Both the position numbers and the translations under genes were made by a program. The notes under the pieces are model-generated. The model searched no databases. It was not told the DNA's origin and saw only the letters and a program-made list of their open reading frames with translations. From positions 1-33,736 of the forward strand of contig JAOPZO010000087.1 in the NCBI GenBank assembly GCA_025964065.1: 33,736 nt of DNA, given 5' to 3'. Origin of the DNA: Solirubrobacterales bacterium (GTDB lineage: Bacteria; Actinomycetota; Thermoleophilia; Solirubrobacterales; Solirubrobacteraceae). Shown one piece after another: positions 6,468 through 14,036 of this stretch; position 1 is the first letter of the stretch; each line of letters opens with the position of its first letter.

Positions 6468-7774
6468 GCGGGCGTGTCCTTTCCGGGGATCCAGGTCGTG
6501 CCCGCGAGGGGGACGCGCGCCATGGCGGCGGCCTCCACCGTGAGCGCGACGAGGTCCTCGGGTTCGAGGTTGTGAAGGTGGGATTTCCCGCAGGCGCGGG
6601 CGATGGTCTGCGCTTCGAGCGCGAGGACGCGCAGGTAGTTCGCGATGCGGCGCGCGCCCTCCGCCGGGTCGAGCCGGGCGGCGAGCTCCGGATCCTGCGT
6701 GGAGATGCCGGCGGGGTCGCGGCCCTCGTGCCAGGCGTCGTAGGCGCCGGGAACCGTCCCCATCGCGGCGTACTCCTCGGACCACCGGACGCTGTTGTCC
6801 CCCAGAGCGATCAGCGCGCCGACGCCGATGGAGACGGCGTCGGCGCCAAGCGCGATCGCCTTGGCCACGTCGGCACCCGTGCGGATGCCGCCCGAGACGA
6901 TGAGCTGCACGCCCCCGCGGTGGACCCCGAGCTCCTTGAGCGCCTCGACGGCGGGAGGCAGCGCGGCCAGCGTCGGGATCCCGACGTTCTCGATGAAGAC
7001 CGCCTGGGTGGCCGCGGTACCGCCCTGCATGCCGTCGAGCACGACGACGTCGGCGCCCGCCTTCACCGCCAGGGCGACGTCGTAGTACGGACGCGAGGCC
7101 CCCACCTTCACGAAGATCGGCACCCGCCAGCCCGTGATCTCGCGCAGCTCCTGGAGCTTGATCGCGAGGTCGTCCGGACCGGTCCAGTCGGGGTGGCGGC
7201 AGGCGCTGCGCTGGTCGATCCCGACGGGCAGGTCGCGCATCGCGGCGACCCGCTCCGAGAGCTTCTGACCGAGGAGCATGCCGCCACCGCCGGGCTTCGC
7301 ACCCTGCCCGACGACGACCTCGATCGCGTCGGCGCGGCGCAGGTCGTCCGGGTTCATCCCGTAGCGCGACGGCAGGTACTGGTAGACGAGCTTGTCCGAC
7401 GCCTCGCGCTCCTCGGCCGTCATGCCGCCGTCGCCGGTCGTGGTGCTCGTCCCGACCAGGCTCGCGCCGCGACCGAGCGCCTCCTTGGCGGGGGCGGACA
7501 GCGCGCCGAAGCTCATGCCCGCGATCGTCACCGGGATGTCGAGCACGACGGGCTCGCGGGCGTGCCGGGCGCCGAGGACGACGTCGGTGCCGCAGGCCTC
7601 GCGGTAGCCCTCGAGCGGGTAGCGCGACATGCTCGCGCCCAGGAACAGCAGGTCGTCGAAGTGCGGGACACGGCGCTTGGCCCCGGCACCGCGGATCGCG
7701 TAGATCCCCTCGTCCGCCGCGCGCTGGATCTCCGCGATCGTCGCCGCGTCGAAGGTCGCTGACATGCCGCTCAT
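6464..7774 (-). CDS. glxD: Glutamate synthase-like FMN subunit (GlxD/MgsC)
   Basis: This 436-residue protein corresponds to the FMN-binding synthase domain of glutamate synthase. Visible features are GMSFGALSAPAKEALG, GQGAKPGGGGMLLGQK, the barrel strand AGADVVVLDGMQGGTAA, and the phosphate-binding SGGIRTGADVAKAI with ALGADAVSIG. The single ACGKSHLHNLEPEDL motif near the C-terminus is typical of GlxD/MgsC; the three-cysteine 3Fe-4S pattern of large GltB is not seen. In N-methylglutamate synthase this subunit makes the new C-N bond from 2-oxoglutarate and an amine; in ordinary synthase it makes glutamate. The ATG at 7774 has GGAG 6 nt upstream and overlaps the glxC stop (ATGA). Encoding three subunits separately instead of one 1500-residue GltB is the hallmark of the glx/mgs type. 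Confidence 0.88.
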   Translation of the reverse strand: MSGMSATFDAATIAEIQRAADEGIYAIRGAGAKRRVPHFDDLLFLGASMSRYPLEGYREACGTDVVLGARHAREPVVLDIPVTIAGMSFGALSAPAKEALGRGASLVGTSTTTGDGGMTAEEREASDKLVYQYLPSRYGMNPDDLRRADAIEVVVGQGAKPGGGGMLLGQKLSERVAAMRDLPVGIDQRSACRHPDWTGPDDLAIKLQELREITGWRVPIFVKVGASRPYYDVALAVKAGADVVVLDGMQGGTAATQAVFIENVGIPTLAALPPAVEALKELGVHRGGVQLIVSGGIRTGADVAKAIALGADAVSIGVGALIALGDNSVRWSEEYAAMGTVPGAYDAWHEGRDPAGISTQDPELAARLDPAEGARRIANYLRVLALEAQTIARACGKSHLHNLEPEDLVALTVEAAAMARVPLAGTTWIPGKDTPA

Positions 7775-8460
7775 GACGTGCTCCAGTGGTAGAGCGCCCG
7801 GGCCGATCCGTACCGGCGGATCGCGGAGGCGTCGACGCCGGTCAGCCCCGCTTCGGCGAGGAGCGCGCCGACCTCCGCGCGGTGATCGTCGGCCATCGGC
7901 TTCTCCACGCAGTCCGCGCCGAGCCCGGCGACGTCGCCGCGGACGTAGAGCCGTGCCTCGTAGATGGAGTCGCCCAGACCGTCGCCCGCGTCGCCGAGCA
8001 CGAGCACCCGGCCCTTCTGGGCCATGAAGGCCGACGCGTGCCCCACGGATCCCGCGATCACCACGTCGGCGCCCTTCAGGGAGATCGCGCACCGCGCCGC
8101 GGCGCTGCCCCGGACGACGAGCAGGCCGCCGTGCGCGGTCGCCGCGGCCGACTGCCCGGCGTCGCCGGCCACCTCGACGCGGCCGGACATCATGTTCTCC
8201 GCGACGCCCACGCCGACGTTCCCTCTCACGCGCACCGAGGCTCGCTGGTTCATCCCGGCGCAGTAGTAGCCGGCGTGCCCGTCGACCTCGACATCGATCC
8301 GGGCGGTGAGGCCCGCCGCCAGCGCGTGCTCGCCCGCCGGCCCGGCGATGCGGAAGCGATGCCCGTCGGCCGCGGCCTGCAGCACCGCGTTCACGTCCCG
8401 GGTCGTCCTCGCCACGCGATCCAGCGTGACCACGGTCGACGGGGCGTCGAGCGTGCTCAC
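7771..8460 (-). CDS. glxC: GXGXG beta-helix subunit of split glutamate synthase (GlxC/MgsB)
   Basis: This 229-residue protein is equivalent to the C-terminal domain of the glutamate synthase large subunit. It is built of glycine-rich beta-helix turns: GHAGYYCAGMNQRASVRVRG, GNVGVGVAENMMSGRVEVAG, ATAHGGLLVVRGSAAARCAI, AGSVGHASAFMAQKGRVLVL and GDAGDGLGDSIYEARLYVRG. In GltB this helix has a structural role between the amidotransferase and FMN domains. The GTG start at 8460 overlaps the glxB stop by 4 nt, and the stop overlaps the glxD ATG, so the three subunits are probably made in equal amounts. Family is clear; the physiological product (glutamate or N-methylglutamate) is not. Confidence 0.88.
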   Translation of the reverse strand: MSTLDAPSTVVTLDRVARTTRDVNAVLQAAADGHRFRIAGPAGEHALAAGLTARIDVEVDGHAGYYCAGMNQRASVRVRGNVGVGVAENMMSGRVEVAGDAGQSAAATAHGGLLVVRGSAAARCAISLKGADVVIAGSVGHASAFMAQKGRVLVLGDAGDGLGDSIYEARLYVRGDVAGLGADCVEKPMADDHRAEVGALLAEAGLTGVDASAIRRYGSARALYHWSTS

Positions 8461-9341
8461 GCGCTCACCGCCGCGTGCGTCCAGGCGTACACGACGCCGG
8501 GGCCGGGCTCCCAGACCTCGGCGTCCTCGACGCCCGGAAGCACCGCGAGCGCCCGGAACTCCGACGCCATCGCGACCCAGTCGTCGGTCTCGGCGAGGAG
8601 CGCCGGCTTGCAGGCCACGGGGTCGCGGAGCACCGCGAAGCCGTCGCGGGTGCCGACGGCGAAGGTGTAGAAGCCGTCGAGGTCTGAGAGGCCGCGCTCG
8701 AGCGCCTCGACGAGGTCGTCGCCCTCGCGGAGGCGCCACTGCAGGTACCCCGCGGCGACTTCGGAGTCGTTCTCGCTCTGGAAGGCGATGCCGTGCGCCC
8801 GCAGCCGTGCCCGCCAGAGGTTGTGGTTCGACAGGGAGCCGTTGTGGACGAGGCAGAGGTCGTCCCCGGTCGAGAACGGATGGGACCCGGCGGTGACGAC
8901 GGCGGACTCGGTGGCCATCCGCGTGTGGCCGAGCGCGTGGGTCGCGCGGATCCCGCGGAGCCCCATGTCGGCGATGAGCGCGTCGGGCCGGCCGCGTCGC
9001 TTCGCGACCTCCATCGTGGTGCCGGCGCCGAGGGCGATGAGGTGTGGGGCGTGCTCGGCCGCCCAGCGCATCCCGTCGGGGTCGTCGACGTGGAGCACCG
9101 CCTGGTCGCCGCGATCGGAGAGGACGGCCTCGGCGCCGAGCGCCGCCCAGTCGGTGGCCTGTCCGTCCGCGTCGAGCAGCGAGACCTTCGCGGACCCCCC
9201 CGGCACGGGGTCGCGGAAGACCGCCGCGCCGGCGCTGTCGGGGCCGCGGCCGGCCAGCGGCTCGAGCATGTCGGCGAGCAGCGCGCCCAGGTGCGCCTCG
9301 GTGGCAGACGTCTTGGCGAAGAGAGCAGCGATTCCGCACAT
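8457..9341 (-). CDS. glxB: Class II glutamine amidotransferase subunit (GlxB/MgsA)
   Basis: This 294-residue protein starts MCGIAALFAK. Cys2 is the N-terminal nucleophile exposed after methionine removal, which fixes the start at 9341 even though no good ribosome site is visible. Other Ntn-amidotransferase motifs are GRGPDSAG, LGHTRMATESA, GSHPFS, CLVHNGSLSNH and ENDSEVAAGYL. It releases ammonia (or transfers the amide/alkylamide group) from glutamine or a gamma-glutamylamide to the GlxD partner. It is the first gene of a leftward five-gene operon and is divergent from the GAF/PucR-type regulator, with 93 bp between the two starts. If GlnT makes gamma-glutamylmethylamide, this subunit would be the one that reopens it. 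Confidence 0.87.
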   Translation of the reverse strand: MCGIAALFAKTSATEAHLGALLADMLEPLAGRGPDSAGAAVFRDPVPGGSAKVSLLDADGQATDWAALGAEAVLSDRGDQAVLHVDDPDGMRWAAEHAPHLIALGAGTTMEVAKRRGRPDALIADMGLRGIRATHALGHTRMATESAVVTAGSHPFSTGDDLCLVHNGSLSNHNLWRARLRAHGIAFQSENDSEVAAGYLQWRLREGDDLVEALERGLSDLDGFYTFAVGTRDGFAVLRDPVACKPALLAETDDWVAMASEFRALAVLPGVEDAEVWEPGPGVVYAWTHAAVSA

Positions 9342-9359
9342 GGCGTGATCTTGGCTGAC

Positions 9360-9392
9360 GTACTCACCACCTTCGATGGACCAAGTGGGTAC
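9360..9392. promoter_or_regulatory. Near-perfect inverted repeat in the glxB / regulator intergenic region
   Basis: GTACTCAC (9360-9367) and GTGGGTAC (9385-9392) are inverted copies with one mismatch and 17 nt between them (25 bp centre to centre). They lie just upstream of glxB (start 9341) and about 40 bp before the divergent regulator. That is a suitable place for a dimeric activator or repressor. The sequence supports the repeat; binding is inferred. Confidence 0.35.
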
Positions 9393-9422
9393 TTCCGCCG
9401 CTCCGAGTATGTGCAGAGTGGC

Positions 9423-9428
9423 TATAGT
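9423..9428 (+). promoter_or_regulatory. -10 box of a probable leaderless promoter
   Basis: TATAGT is followed by 6 nt and then the GTG at 9435. Transcription would start on or next to the start codon. No Shine-Dalgarno sequence precedes that GTG, which agrees with leaderless translation. No clear -35 box is present at 16-18 nt, so an activator may be required. Confidence 0.5.
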
Positions 9429-9434
9429 GCGTCC

Positions 9435-10997
9435 GTGTCCACGACGCAGGCCGACGCGCTCAGCGGGGTGATCGCGGCCATCGCGCGGGGGCCCGACCTC
9501 GAGCGGATCATGCCGGCGGTCGTCGAGGTCCTCACGGACGCCACGGCCTGCCACGCCTGCTTCATCTACTTCCTCGAGGGCGACGTGCTGCGGATCCGCG
9601 CGGCCTCCCACGTCTTCGCCCACGTCGTCGGCAAGGTCGAGTTCGGCGTGGACGAGGGGCTGTGCGGCTGGGTCGCCCGGCACCGGACACCGGCGTTCAT
9701 CCGCGACAACGCCCTCGAGGACCCCCGGATGAAGCTCGTCCCCGAGTTGCACGAGGAGCGCTTCCAGTCGATGGTGGCCGTTCCCCTGGAGCGCGGGGAG
9801 GACGTCATCGGCGTGGTCGTCCTGCACACGGAGGCACCGCGCGAGTTCCGCAAGGACGTGCTCGACCTGCTCGTGACGGTCGCCACGCTCGTCTCGGGGG
9901 CGATCGCCAACGCCCGCTTGTACGACGAGAGCCGACGCCAGGTCATCGCACTGCGGGCGCTCACCGAGCTCAGCCGGGGGCTGGCCGAGACGACCGAGCT
10001 CGAGGCGCTGGACGCGGTCGTCCGCGCGGGCGTCCCGCCCATGCTCGACGGTGCACGGGCACGGCTGCAGGTCGGGGGGCTGCGGACCGACGCCCCGGTG
10101 CACGACCCCGCGGCGGGCCGCCTCGCGGTCGCGGTCCGTGGCGGACGCGAGACCCACGGCGTCCTGACGGCGGTTCGCCCGGCGCCGTTCAATGGCGAGG
10201 ACGCCCAACTGCTCGAGGCGGCCGCCGCGCAGCTCGCGGTCGCGATCGAACGGGCGGAGCTCATCGACCAGCTCCGGGACGACACGCAGGTGCGCGAGCT
10301 CTTCGACCGGCTCGACGCGGGCACCGACCCCGGGCCCGGCACCGCGCTCGACGGCAGCTACGCAGCGGTGGTCGTCACCCCGGTGGCGGGGGCGGAACGC
10401 ACGCTGCGCGCCGCGGTCCCCGGTGTCCTCTCCGTGACCGACGCGGACGGAACGCGGCTTCGGGCGCTCGTTCCGCTTCCGGGACCGCAGGAGCTCCTGC
10501 TGCTCGACGCCGCCCTGCGGCGCATGCCGGGGAAGGCGGTCGCCGGCCGCAGCGACGTCCACCGTGGCAGCGGTGCCGGTGCCCAGGCGCTCGTCGAGGC
10601 CGCCGACGCCGCGCGCCTCGGCGGGCGCCTGCTCGCGTCGGGTGGCCTGCAGGTGTTCTCCGAGCTGGGGCCGTACCGCTTCCTCACCGGCCTCGACCTT
10701 CTGGCCGGCCGGCCCGACCCGCGGCACGCGGAGGCGGTCGTGCGCCTGCGTCAGTACGACGCCGCGCGGGGAACGCCCCTGCGCGAGACGCTCGAGCGGT
10801 ACCTGGCGGGGCGCGAGGGCATCGTGCGCTCCGCCCGCGCGCTGGACGTGCACCCCAACACGCTGCGTCAGCGCCTGCAGCGCATCGAGGAGCTCACCGG
10901 CCTCGTCCTCGCCCAGGAGGACCTCCTCTCCCTCGAGCTCACCCTCAAGCTCGAACGGCTCCGGCCGCCGCCGGTCCGCGACGCGCCACCCGGGTGA
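9435..10997 (+). CDS. GAF-domain transcriptional regulator with PucR-type C-terminal HTH
   Basis: This 520-residue cytoplasmic regulator has an N-terminal GAF sensor domain (about residues 20-160, including FGVDEGLCGWVARH and FQSMVAVPLERGEDVIGVVV) and a helical connector. A second, weaker sensor-like region follows (to about 285). The C-terminal helix-turn-helix is of the PucR/CdaR class, with RYLAGREGIVRSARAL followed by DVHPNTLRQRLQRIEELTGL. Family members control purine, allantoin or other nitrogen catabolism. Being divergent from glxB and convergent with the end of the hyu operon, it probably controls one or both. The GTG at 9435 was chosen because coding character begins there and a TATAGT box stands 6 nt in front. 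The effector is unknown. Confidence 0.82.
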   Translation: MSTTQADALSGVIAAIARGPDLERIMPAVVEVLTDATACHACFIYFLEGDVLRIRAASHVFAHVVGKVEFGVDEGLCGWVARHRTPAFIRDNALEDPRMKLVPELHEERFQSMVAVPLERGEDVIGVVVLHTEAPREFRKDVLDLLVTVATLVSGAIANARLYDESRRQVIALRALTELSRGLAETTELEALDAVVRAGVPPMLDGARARLQVGGLRTDAPVHDPAAGRLAVAVRGGRETHGVLTAVRPAPFNGEDAQLLEAAAAQLAVAIERAELIDQLRDDTQVRELFDRLDAGTDPGPGTALDGSYAAVVVTPVAGAERTLRAAVPGVLSVTDADGTRLRALVPLPGPQELLLLDAALRRMPGKAVAGRSDVHRGSGAGAQALVEAADAARLGGRLLASGGLQVFSELGPYRFLTGLDLLAGRPDPRHAEAVVRLRQYDAARGTPLRETLERYLAGREGIVRSARALDVHPNTLRQRLQRIEELTGLVLAQEDLLSLELTLKLERLRPPPVRDAPPG

Positions 10998-11028
10998 TCC
11001 GGCGCGCCGCACGGTTCCGGGACGCCTG

Positions 11029-12201
11029 TCAGCTCAGCATCTCGCGGCTCAGCTGCGCGATGACCGCGGCGGCATCGTGAAGCTCGCTGACCGCCACCCG
11101 CTCGTCGACGCAGTGGCACTCGGCGACGTTCCCCGGGCCGAAGGTGACCGCTTCGATGCCCCCGTCGTTGACGAGGTTGCGCACGTCGCTCGCGTACGGG
11201 GTGCCCATGATGACCGGCGACCGGTCCGTCAGCGTCCCGACGGCGGCCGACACACGCTGCGCCCAGCCTGAGTCCTGGGCGATCTCCGCCGCCTCGAACG
11301 GCAGCCCGACCACGTCGATCGTGAAGTCCAGCTCCGGGATCCGGCTCAGCCGGGCCCGCAGGTCGGCCAGCTCCGCCTCGACCGTCTCGCCGGGCAGCAG
11401 GCGGCGGTCCAGGAACATCTCGACCGAGTCCGGCACCGCGTTCTCCTTGACCCCGCCGCGCGTGATCGTCGGCGTGCAGCTGCCGCCGGGCAGCAGCGGA
11501 TGGGGCCGGCTGCGGATGTCGGCGTCGTAGCGCTCGAGGACCTCGAGCACCGGACGGAGCTTGAGCACCGGGTTCACGCCGAGGTGCGACCGGCTGGCAT
11601 GGATCGATCGGCCGCGGATGAGGATGCGGTAGTGGACCAGGCCACGGGTCGCCACGGACACCCGCGCCTGGGTGGGCTCGGTGACGATGCCGAAGTCGCC
11701 CGTGTAGCCGGCCTGGAGGAGGGACAGCGTGCCCGGCTCGCCGCATTCCTCACCCGCGGCGAAGTGCAGGACCAGCGTGCCGCGCAGCGGGACGCCCAGG
11801 GCGACGAGGTGGTGGGCGACTGCGATCTGGACCGCGAGGCCCGCCTTCATGTCGCAGGCCCCGCGTCCGTACACGTACCCGTCCCGCACGCTGGCCTCGA
11901 ACGGGTCGCTGGCCCAGCGGTCCTCGCCGTCGATCGGCACGGTGTCCATGTGGCCGTTGAGGACGAGTCGCGGACCGTCGCCGGAGCCGATGCGCGCCCC
12001 GACGGACGGACGCCCGGGGGCGAACTCCACGAACTCCACCTCCGCCCCGAGCGGCTCGAGCCAGGCGAGGACCCGTCGGGCCATCGCCTCCTCCGAGATC
12101 CCGGGGTTGACGCTCTTGGTCCGGACGAGCGAGCTGAGGACCTCGATGAGGAACGTCGACTCGAGGGCGGCCGCGGCCGCGGCGGGCATCGCGGTGCTCA
12201 C
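11029..12201 (-). CDS. M20 family metal-dependent amidohydrolase (ArgE/DapE/HyuC-like)
   Basis: This 390-residue zinc-dependent hydrolase of N-acyl or N-carbamoyl amino acids has the M20 metal and catalytic residues in order: NGHMDTVP (H84, D86), RGACDMKAG (bridging D117), AGEECGEPG (catalytic E151, E152) and TEP. A late histidine lies in ECHCVDER. A dimerisation domain occupies the middle (about 190-300). Its GTG start overlaps the HyuB stop by 4 nt, so it is the last gene of the transporter-hydantoinase operon. In hydantoin pathways this position is filled by the N-carbamoyl-amino-acid hydrolase (HyuC). That role is inferred from context; deacetylase or peptidase activity is equally compatible with the sequence. 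Confidence 0.82.
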   Translation of the reverse strand: MSTAMPAAAAAALESTFLIEVLSSLVRTKSVNPGISEEAMARRVLAWLEPLGAEVEFVEFAPGRPSVGARIGSGDGPRLVLNGHMDTVPIDGEDRWASDPFEASVRDGYVYGRGACDMKAGLAVQIAVAHHLVALGVPLRGTLVLHFAAGEECGEPGTLSLLQAGYTGDFGIVTEPTQARVSVATRGLVHYRILIRGRSIHASRSHLGVNPVLKLRPVLEVLERYDADIRSRPHPLLPGGSCTPTITRGGVKENAVPDSVEMFLDRRLLPGETVEAELADLRARLSRIPELDFTIDVVGLPFEAAEIAQDSGWAQRVSAAVGTLTDRSPVIMGTPYASDVRNLVNDGGIEAVTFGPGNVAECHCVDERVAVSELHDAAAVIAQLSREMLS

Positions 12202-14036
12202 GAGCCCGCCTCCGTGCCGGCTGCCACGAAACGTGGCACGCGGGGCAGCGGGTGCTCGCGGCGGATCCGGTGACCGGCCCGTTCGGAGCGCAGCGCGCTC
12301 GTCGCGTCCCGGTCGAGGTCGCCCTCGGGGGTGATGACCACCCCGTAGACCTCGCGTGCGGCGCCGGCGTCGGCGAGGTAGCCGTCCAGGACGTCCTCGA
12401 GCACCGCGTCGGCCTCGCGCTCGAGCGGGTCACCGAAGCCGCCGCCGATGGCCGTCTCGATGCGGACCACGTCGCCGGCCGCCAGCGCGACGTTGGAGCG
12501 GCGGCTCGCGAGCGGCTCCCACTCCGCCGCACCCACGCGACGGATCGACATGACGTTGCAGGAGCCGTCGTCGCCGCCGAACAGGCCGAACGGCGGGATC
12601 GTGCTGCGGTCCAGGCAGGTGGAGATGACGCAGTCGCCCGTCATCTCGATGTCCCGCACCAGGCCGAAGCCGCCGCGGTGGCGGCCGGCGCCCTCCGAGC
12701 CCGTCCGCAGCCCGAAGCGCCGCACGATCATCGGGAAGTTGTGCTCGAGGCTCTCACACGGCTGGTTGCGGCAGTTGGAGAGCGGGTCCTGCACGCACGT
12801 CCAGCCGTCCTTCGCGTCCATGCCACCCCAGCCGCCCTTGGGGTTGAGGATCGCCACCCACTGCTCGGTACTCCCATCCTCCGTGACGTGCATGCCGCCG
12901 AGCGTGTGCACGTTGCAGGTCCCGGTCTCGCCCGCGACGCCACGTTCCGGCGCGCCGAGCGCGAGCGCGGCGAGGCAGAGGTCGATGATGCGGTTGCACG
13001 TCTCGGTGAGGCCGCTCACCGTGGAGGCCGGCGGCCGCGGGTTCACGACCGAGCCGAGTGGCGCGGTCACCGTCACCGGGGCGAACGCCCCGTCGCTGGG
13101 GTGGATGGCCGGGTCGGTGAACATCAGCATCGCGATCCACACGCTCGCGACGGTCACGCTCATCACGCAGTTGACCGCACCGGCCACCTGCGCGTCGCTG
13201 CCGGCGAAGTCGAAGGCGATGTCGCTGCCGGCCTTCGTGACCGTGACGGCGATGCGCACCGGCCCCCCGCCCTGGCCGTCGGTGTCCATGTAGTCCTCGA
13301 AGGAGTAGGTCCCGTCGGGGAGCTTCGCGATCTCCGCGCGCATGTGGCGCTCGGAGTAGTCGATGATCTGGTCGACCGCGCCGAGCACGGTGGCCTTCCC
13401 GTAGCGGCCCATCATCGACTGCAGGCGCCGGCTGCCGGTGAGGACGCCCGCACGCTGGGCCGCGATGTCCCCCTCGGTGTTGTGCGGCAGCCGCACGTTG
13501 GCGGCGATGATGGCGAGCACGTCCCGGACCGGCTCGCCCTGCTCGTAGATGCGCACGGTCGGGACGATCAGCCCCTCCTGGTACATCTCGGTGGCGTCAC
13601 CCGGCATCGATCCGGGCGCCATCCCGCCGACGTCGGTGTGGTGTCCGCGGTTGCCGACGAAGCCGACCAGCTCGTCCTCGAAGAAGACCGGCGCGAACAC
13701 CGTGATGTCGGGCAGGTGGGTGCCGCCGGCGTAGCAGTCGTTGACCAGGAAGACGTCGCCGGGATGCATCTCGTCGATGCCGTAGCGCTTGATGCCGGCC
13801 TTGACCGCCTGCGGCATCGCCGCCACGTGGATCGGGCAGCCCTGCATGTCCTGGGCGATCAGCCGAGCATCGCGGTCGAAGATCGCCGTCGACAGGTCCT
13901 TGCCCTCGGTGAAGATCACGGAGTGCGCGGTCTTGAGCATCGTGATCGTCACCTCCTCGCAGATCTGGATGAAGCCGTTCCGCAGGACCTCGAGGGTCAC
14001 GACGTCGACGCTGGGCCTGGTGGTGGCGATGCTCAT
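12198..14036 (-). CDS. hyuB: Hydantoinase/oxoprolinase subunit B (HyuB)
   Basis: This 612-residue subunit belongs to ATP-dependent cyclic-amide hydrolases or acetone-carboxylase-like enzymes. Recognisable family segments are VDVVTLEVLRNGFIQICEE, FDRDARLIAQDMQGCPIH, HPGDVFLVNDCYAGGTHLPD, FVGNRGHHTDVGGMAPGSMP, LTETCNRIIDLCLAALALG and AGDVVRIETAIGGGFGDPLE. The length is usual for the family. It works as a complex with HyuA, which supplies the ATPase fold. The ATG at 14036 overlaps the HyuA stop by 4 nt (ATGA), and the stop overlaps the M20 gene, giving strict coupling of three proteins. Known relatives open 5-oxoproline, hydantoin or N-methylhydantoin; which one applies here is not visible. Confidence 0.88.
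   Translation of the reverse strand: MSIATTRPSVDVVTLEVLRNGFIQICEEVTITMLKTAHSVIFTEGKDLSTAIFDRDARLIAQDMQGCPIHVAAMPQAVKAGIKRYGIDEMHPGDVFLVNDCYAGGTHLPDITVFAPVFFEDELVGFVGNRGHHTDVGGMAPGSMPGDATEMYQEGLIVPTVRIYEQGEPVRDVLAIIAANVRLPHNTEGDIAAQRAGVLTGSRRLQSMMGRYGKATVLGAVDQIIDYSERHMRAEIAKLPDGTYSFEDYMDTDGQGGGPVRIAVTVTKAGSDIAFDFAGSDAQVAGAVNCVMSVTVASVWIAMLMFTDPAIHPSDGAFAPVTVTAPLGSVVNPRPPASTVSGLTETCNRIIDLCLAALALGAPERGVAGETGTCNVHTLGGMHVTEDGSTEQWVAILNPKGGWGGMDAKDGWTCVQDPLSNCRNQPCESLEHNFPMIVRRFGLRTGSEGAGRHRGGFGLVRDIEMTGDCVISTCLDRSTIPPFGLFGGDDGSCNVMSIRRVGAAEWEPLASRRSNVALAAGDVVRIETAIGGGFGDPLEREADAVLEDVLDGYLADAGAAREVYGVVITPEGDLDRDATSALRSERAGHRIRREHPLPRVPRFVAAGTEAGS

Noticed and set aside
9566..10342. Leftward open frame of 258 codons within the GAF/PucR gene
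   Set aside because: It is Ser/Arg-rich, lacks domains and lies opposite a well-supported regulator.
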